A DNA stretch of 24,293 nt. Source: Clostridiales bacterium. Its GTDB lineage: Bacteria; Bacillota; Clostridia; Saccharofermentanales; UBA5734. Shown in pieces: positions 21,604 through 24,293 of this stretch (positions are counted from its first letter, which is position 1; each line of letters starts with the position of its first letter). Position numbers and translations under genes: made by a program. The stretch spans positions 1 to 24,293 of the forward strand of contig SLMY01000145.1 in NCBI GenBank assembly GCA_007133255.1, written 5' to 3'. Below the pieces are notes generated by a model. That model saw nothing but the letters and a program-made list of their open reading frames with translations, was not told where the DNA came from and searched no databases.

Positions 21604-22230
21604 ATGGCTAAAGTTGATGTTTACAACATGGAAGGGTCTGTTACAGGCAGTATTGAACTTTCCGACGCCATCTTTGGAATAGAGCCAAATCAGGATGTTA
21701 TGCATCGGGCTGTTCTCAATCAGCTGGCAAACCGTCGGCAGGGGACTCATTCCACAAAGACCCGCAGCGAAGTACGCGGCGGCGGCAGAAAGCCTTATCG
21801 TCAGAAAGGTACAGGTCGTGCTCGCCAGGGTACAATCCGTGCGGCCCAGTATATAGGCGGCGGTATTGTTTTTGGTCCGAAACCACGTGATTACAGCTAT
21901 ACATTACCCAAAAAAGTCCGCCGTCTGGCTCTGAAGTCAGCTTTATCGGCTAAAGTGGCGGATAAAAAGCTGATTATTGTTGAATCACTCGAGTTAGATG
22001 AGATTAAAACGAAAAAAATGATTCAGGTTCTCAGTAATCTTAACGCGTTAGATTCTACACTGCTTGTAACCGAAAACCGTGATCAGAAAGTAGAGATGTC
22101 CAGCCGCAATCTGGTTGGGGTCAAGACAGCGCTTGTCAATACAATCAATGTTTTTGATATTCTCAAATTCGATAAGTTTGTTGTAACCAAGGATGCTGTC
22201 CTGAAAGTACAGGAGGTGTATGGTTCATGA
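21604..22230 (+). CDS. rplD: 50S ribosomal protein L4
   Basis: L4 lines the peptide exit tunnel and in some bacteria also represses the S10 operon. The extended loop RRQGTHSTKTRSEVRGGGRKPYRQKGTGRARQGTIRAAQYIGGGIVFGPKPRDYSYTLPKKVRR is typical. The C terminus ends VTKDAVLKVQEVYGS, and the length of 208 residues is normal. GGAGG precedes the ATG. Its stop overlaps the rplW start. Confidence 0.98.
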   Translation: MAKVDVYNMEGSVTGSIELSDAIFGIEPNQDVMHRAVLNQLANRRQGTHSTKTRSEVRGGGRKPYRQKGTGRARQGTIRAAQYIGGGIVFGPKPRDYSYTLPKKVRRLALKSALSAKVADKKLIIVESLELDEIKTKKMIQVLSNLNALDSTLLVTENRDQKVEMSSRNLVGVKTALVNTINVFDILKFDKFVVTKDAVLKVQEVYGS

Positions 22231-22580
22231 AACTGCCGCAAGATATTATCATCCGACCGGTGATAACAGAAAGAAGTACAATGGACGCGGCTGAAGGGAA
22301 ATACACCTTCGCGGTCGCGCCAACAGCCACCAAGACAGAAATCCGCCACGCTGCCGAAAAACTATTCAGTGTTAAAGTGCTGAAAGTGAATACGGTTAAC
22401 TACGGTGGTAAGAAAAAGCGCATGGGTGTTCACCAGGGTCTTACCTCATCCTGGAAAAAGGCTGTCGTTACAATCGATACAGATCCTCAGGCTGAGTCTT
22501 TTATGGTTGAGGGCGGTAAAAAAAGCCAGTCCAGTCGCAAATTTAAGACGGAGATAGAGGAATTTGGGTTCGGCCAGTAA
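22227..22580 (+). CDS. rplW: 50S ribosomal protein L23
   Basis: L23 sits at the tunnel exit and docks trigger factor and SRP. IIIRPVITERSTMDAAEGKYTFAVAPTATKTEIRHAAEKLFSVKVLKVNTVNYGGKKKRMG is typical. The protein has 117 residues, with a tail of about 20 residues beyond the usual length of about 95-100. Its ATG overlaps the rplD stop (ATGA), so the pair is coupled. Confidence 0.97.
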   Translation: MKLPQDIIIRPVITERSTMDAAEGKYTFAVAPTATKTEIRHAAEKLFSVKVLKVNTVNYGGKKKRMGVHQGLTSSWKKAVVTIDTDPQAESFMVEGGKKSQSSRKFKTEIEEFGFGQ

Positions 22581-22611
22581 GCCGGAAGACTTAGAGAAGG
22601 AGTGAATCAAC

Positions 22612-23442
22612 ATGGCAGTAAAAAGCTATAATCCGACTTCTCCAGCCAGAAGGCAGATGACAACGGCAGATTTTTCCGAGTTGTCCGCCAAAAGCCCTGA
22701 AAAAAGCTTGCTGGTGAAGAGAAAAAAAACTGCAGGAAGAAATAACTACGGTCGTATAACGGTTCGTCATAAAGGCGGCGGGAATCGCCGCAAAATCCGT
22801 GTCATCGACTGGAAACGCCAAAGAGATGACATCCCGGCGAAAGTAGTCAGCCTGGAATATGATCCGAACCGCACGGCGTTTGTCGCGCTCATTCAATATA
22901 TAGACGGGCAGAAAGCCTACATTCTGGCTCCGGAGAACCTTAAGGTCGGCGATACAGTCCAGAGCGGTGAGTCTGCTGATATTAAAACAGGTAACGCGAT
23001 GAAAATAGAGCGGATTCCAATTGGTACCGTCATCCATAATATTGAGCTGAAGCCTGGAAAAGGCGGTCAGATGGTTCGCACAGCCGGTGCCGGTGCCCAG
23101 TTAATGGCCAAAGAGGAAAAATACGCGCAGGTACGGCTGCCATCAGGCGAAGTGCGTATGGTTCCAATTAATTGTCGGGCGACCATCGGGTACGTCAGCA
23201 ACAGCGAACATGAGAACATCAGTATCGGCAAAGCTGGCCGCAAACGTCATCTGGGCGTACGTCCAACAGTCCGCGGTGTTGTTATGAATCCTGTTGATCA
23301 TCCCCATGGCGGTGGTGAAGGCAAGTCCCCTGTAGGTCGTCCCAGCCCGGTAACACCCTGGGGTGTTCCGACGCTTGGTAAGAAAACACGTGACCGGAAT
23401 AAATCATCCAACAGATTTATTATCCGCAGAAGAACAAAATAA
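22612..23442 (+). CDS. rplB: 50S ribosomal protein L2
   Basis: L2 supports subunit joining and peptidyl transfer. MAVKSYNPTSPARRQMT at the start, RHKGGGNRRKIRVIDWKR, and NPVDHPHGGGEGKSPVGRPSPVTPWGVPTLGKKTR at the C terminus are diagnostic, including the conserved His of HPHGGGEG. The length of 276 residues is normal. AAGGAG lies upstream of the ATG. Confidence 0.98.
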   Translation: MAVKSYNPTSPARRQMTTADFSELSAKSPEKSLLVKRKKTAGRNNYGRITVRHKGGGNRRKIRVIDWKRQRDDIPAKVVSLEYDPNRTAFVALIQYIDGQKAYILAPENLKVGDTVQSGESADIKTGNAMKIERIPIGTVIHNIELKPGKGGQMVRTAGAGAQLMAKEEKYAQVRLPSGEVRMVPINCRATIGYVSNSEHENISIGKAGRKRHLGVRPTVRGVVMNPVDHPHGGGEGKSPVGRPSPVTPWGVPTLGKKTRDRNKSSNRFIIRRRTK

Positions 23443-23462
23443 CGAATGGAGGCTTGCGACTT

Positions 23463-23744
23463 ATGAGCAGATCTACCAAAAAGGGGTTCTTTGTTCAGGA
23501 ATCTCTCATGAAAAAGATCGAAGCGATGAACGAAAAAAATGAGAAGCGCGTTATCAAGACATGGTCCAGGGCTTCTACTATTTTCCCTGACATGGTCGGC
23601 CATACAATTGCTGTCTATGATGGACGCAAACATGTACCAGTCTATATATCAGAAGAAATGGTTGGTCACAAACTGGGCGAGTTCGCTCCCACCCGGACCT
23701 TCAGAGGCCACGCAGGTTCTGAAAAGACAACCAGTGTCCGCTAA
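23463..23744 (+). CDS. rpsS: 30S ribosomal protein S19
   Basis: S19 forms a head complex with S13 near the A and P sites. The 93-residue protein has MSRSTKKGFFV, IKTWSRASTIFPDMVGHTIAVYDGRKHVPVYI and GHKLGEFAPTRTFRGHAG. The frame is open from a TTG at 23454, but the ATG at 23463 matches the family start and follows ATGGAGG (23446-23452). Confidence 0.98.
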   Translation: MSRSTKKGFFVQESLMKKIEAMNEKNEKRVIKTWSRASTIFPDMVGHTIAVYDGRKHVPVYISEEMVGHKLGEFAPTRTFRGHAGSEKTTSVR

Positions 23745-23776
23745 GGATTGATCAGGGAAGAAGGGAGGAATATAAA

Positions 23777-24253
23777 GTGGAAAAAAAGGTTATGAGCAAA
23801 GAATATATGCTTGAGAACCGAGATGACATTCTGGCTCAGTACAATAAACCTGTAAAGAAAAATCGAAGACCAGCTCTGCTGACAAAAAAAGAGCGTAAAG
23901 TTCTTGGTGTTGGCCGTGACCAAGGTCGTGCCGTAGCGAAAAATATTCGGATTGCGCCTCGTAAGGTGAGTGTTGTTGTAAAACTGATAAAAGGCAAATC
24001 ACTTGATGAGGCTTATGCCATACTTCAATATATGCCTAAAGCGGCCTCTCCTGTTCTGGAATCGTTACTCAAGTCGGCTGAGGCTAACGCAGTTAATAAC
24101 AACAGTCTATCCCGTGATGCGCTTTATGTTGCAGATTGCTTTGCTAATCCGGGTCCGGTTCTGAAAAGAATCATTCCGAGAGCCAGAGGCAGCGCGTCAA
24201 GGATTCATAAACGGACCAGCCATGTAACGGTTGTCCTCAAAGAGAAGAATTAA
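23777..24253 (+). CDS. rplV: 50S ribosomal protein L22 with long N-terminal extension
   Basis: L22 lines the exit tunnel. The core begins near residue 51 (RAVAKNIRIAPRKVSVVVKLIKGKSLDEAYAIL) and ends with the beta-hairpin ADCFANPGPVLKRIIPRARGSASRIHKRTSHVTVVL. The usual length is about 110-113 residues, but this protein has 158 because of about 48 extra, mostly basic residues at the N terminus. The start is GTG at 23777 with GGGAGG 8 nt upstream; the in-frame ATG at 23792 has no ribosome binding site. A start inside the extension cannot be excluded, but the good site argues for the long form. Confidence 0.95.
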   Translation: MEKKVMSKEYMLENRDDILAQYNKPVKKNRRPALLTKKERKVLGVGRDQGRAVAKNIRIAPRKVSVVVKLIKGKSLDEAYAILQYMPKAASPVLESLLKSAEANAVNNNSLSRDALYVADCFANPGPVLKRIIPRARGSASRIHKRTSHVTVVLKEKN

Positions 24254-24265
24254 GGAGGCTGACAG

Positions 24266-24293
24266 ATGGGCCAGAAGGTTAATCCGCATGGAC
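24266..24293 (+). CDS. rpsC: 30S ribosomal protein S3, 3' truncated by window end
   Basis: ATG at 24266 after AAGGAGG (24252-24258) reads MGQKVNPHG, the universal start of S3, and follows rplV as expected in the S10 operon. Only nine full codons are in the window. Confidence 0.93.

Noticed and set aside
1..24293. CRISPR arrays, insertion sequences, prophage, tRNA or rRNA genes
   Set aside because: No regularly spaced repeats, transposase or integrase motifs, or tRNA/rRNA landmarks were seen on either strand.

Overview
The window looks like a chromosomal segment of a Gram-positive bacterium, most likely a member of the Bacillota of the class Clostridia. The evidence is an FMN riboswitch in front of a RibU-type ECF transporter, a CdaR/PucR-type regulator with a clostridial C-terminal helix-turn-helix, an ftsEX / M23 hydrolase / S41 protease cluster, AGGAGG-type ribosome binding sites throughout, and an S10 ribosomal-protein operon in standard order. 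I see no insertion sequence, phage gene, CRISPR array, rRNA or tRNA. The genus cannot be fixed from sequence alone.

Layout. (1) 1-2775, plus: the 3' part of nnrD (NAD(P)HX repair), then alr (alanine racemase). A tiny ORF carrying the good ribosome binding site precedes alr. (2) 2882-3862, plus: promoter, FMN riboswitch, terminator and ribU. (3) 3951-4619, plus: a zinc-ribbon membrane protein with its own extended -10 promoter. (4) 4661-9802, minus: arginine biosynthesis, read argC-argB-argD-argF-GNAT acetyltransferase. Upstream of argC are two candidate promoters and three helically phased ArgR-like boxes. Upstream of argF is a separate leader with an exact 20-bp tandem duplication and a chain of overlapping mini-ORFs containing Arg-Arg. 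argJ is absent from the cluster. (5) 10509-12939, plus: an orphan MsmX/UgpC-type sugar ABC ATPase with a strong terminator, then a CdaR-like regulator. (6) 13007-18079, plus: ftsE-ftsX (ATGA overlap), a secreted coiled-coil M23 endopeptidase with a consensus WalR box upstream, and an S41 C-terminal processing protease. (7) 18103-20101, plus: a SAM methyltransferase and hslO (Hsp33). (8) 20239-24293, plus: the S10 operon promoter, a structured leader of about 280 nt, then rpsJ-rplC-rplD-rplW-rplB-rpsS-rplV-rpsC (cut by the window end).

How the genes fit together. Group 6 reads as a cell-wall unit: FtsEX spans the membrane and should control the M23 hydrolase, the WalR-like box points to wall-stress control, and the S41 protease may trim exported wall proteins. 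Group 4 makes arginine from N-acetylglutamate. Its kinase has the features of an arginine-inhibited enzyme, so feedback inhibition, ArgR-type repression and perhaps a translational leader at argF may all act.

The most unusual features are the coupled Arg-Arg mini-ORF chain before argF, the leader-peptide arrangement before alr, the WalR box, an S41 protease lacking the usual Gln of its catalytic site, an uncharacterised S10 leader, an extended L22, and a recurring pattern of Gln-rich hydrophilic tails and insertions in unrelated proteins. All functional claims come from motif recognition by eye; no database search was run.
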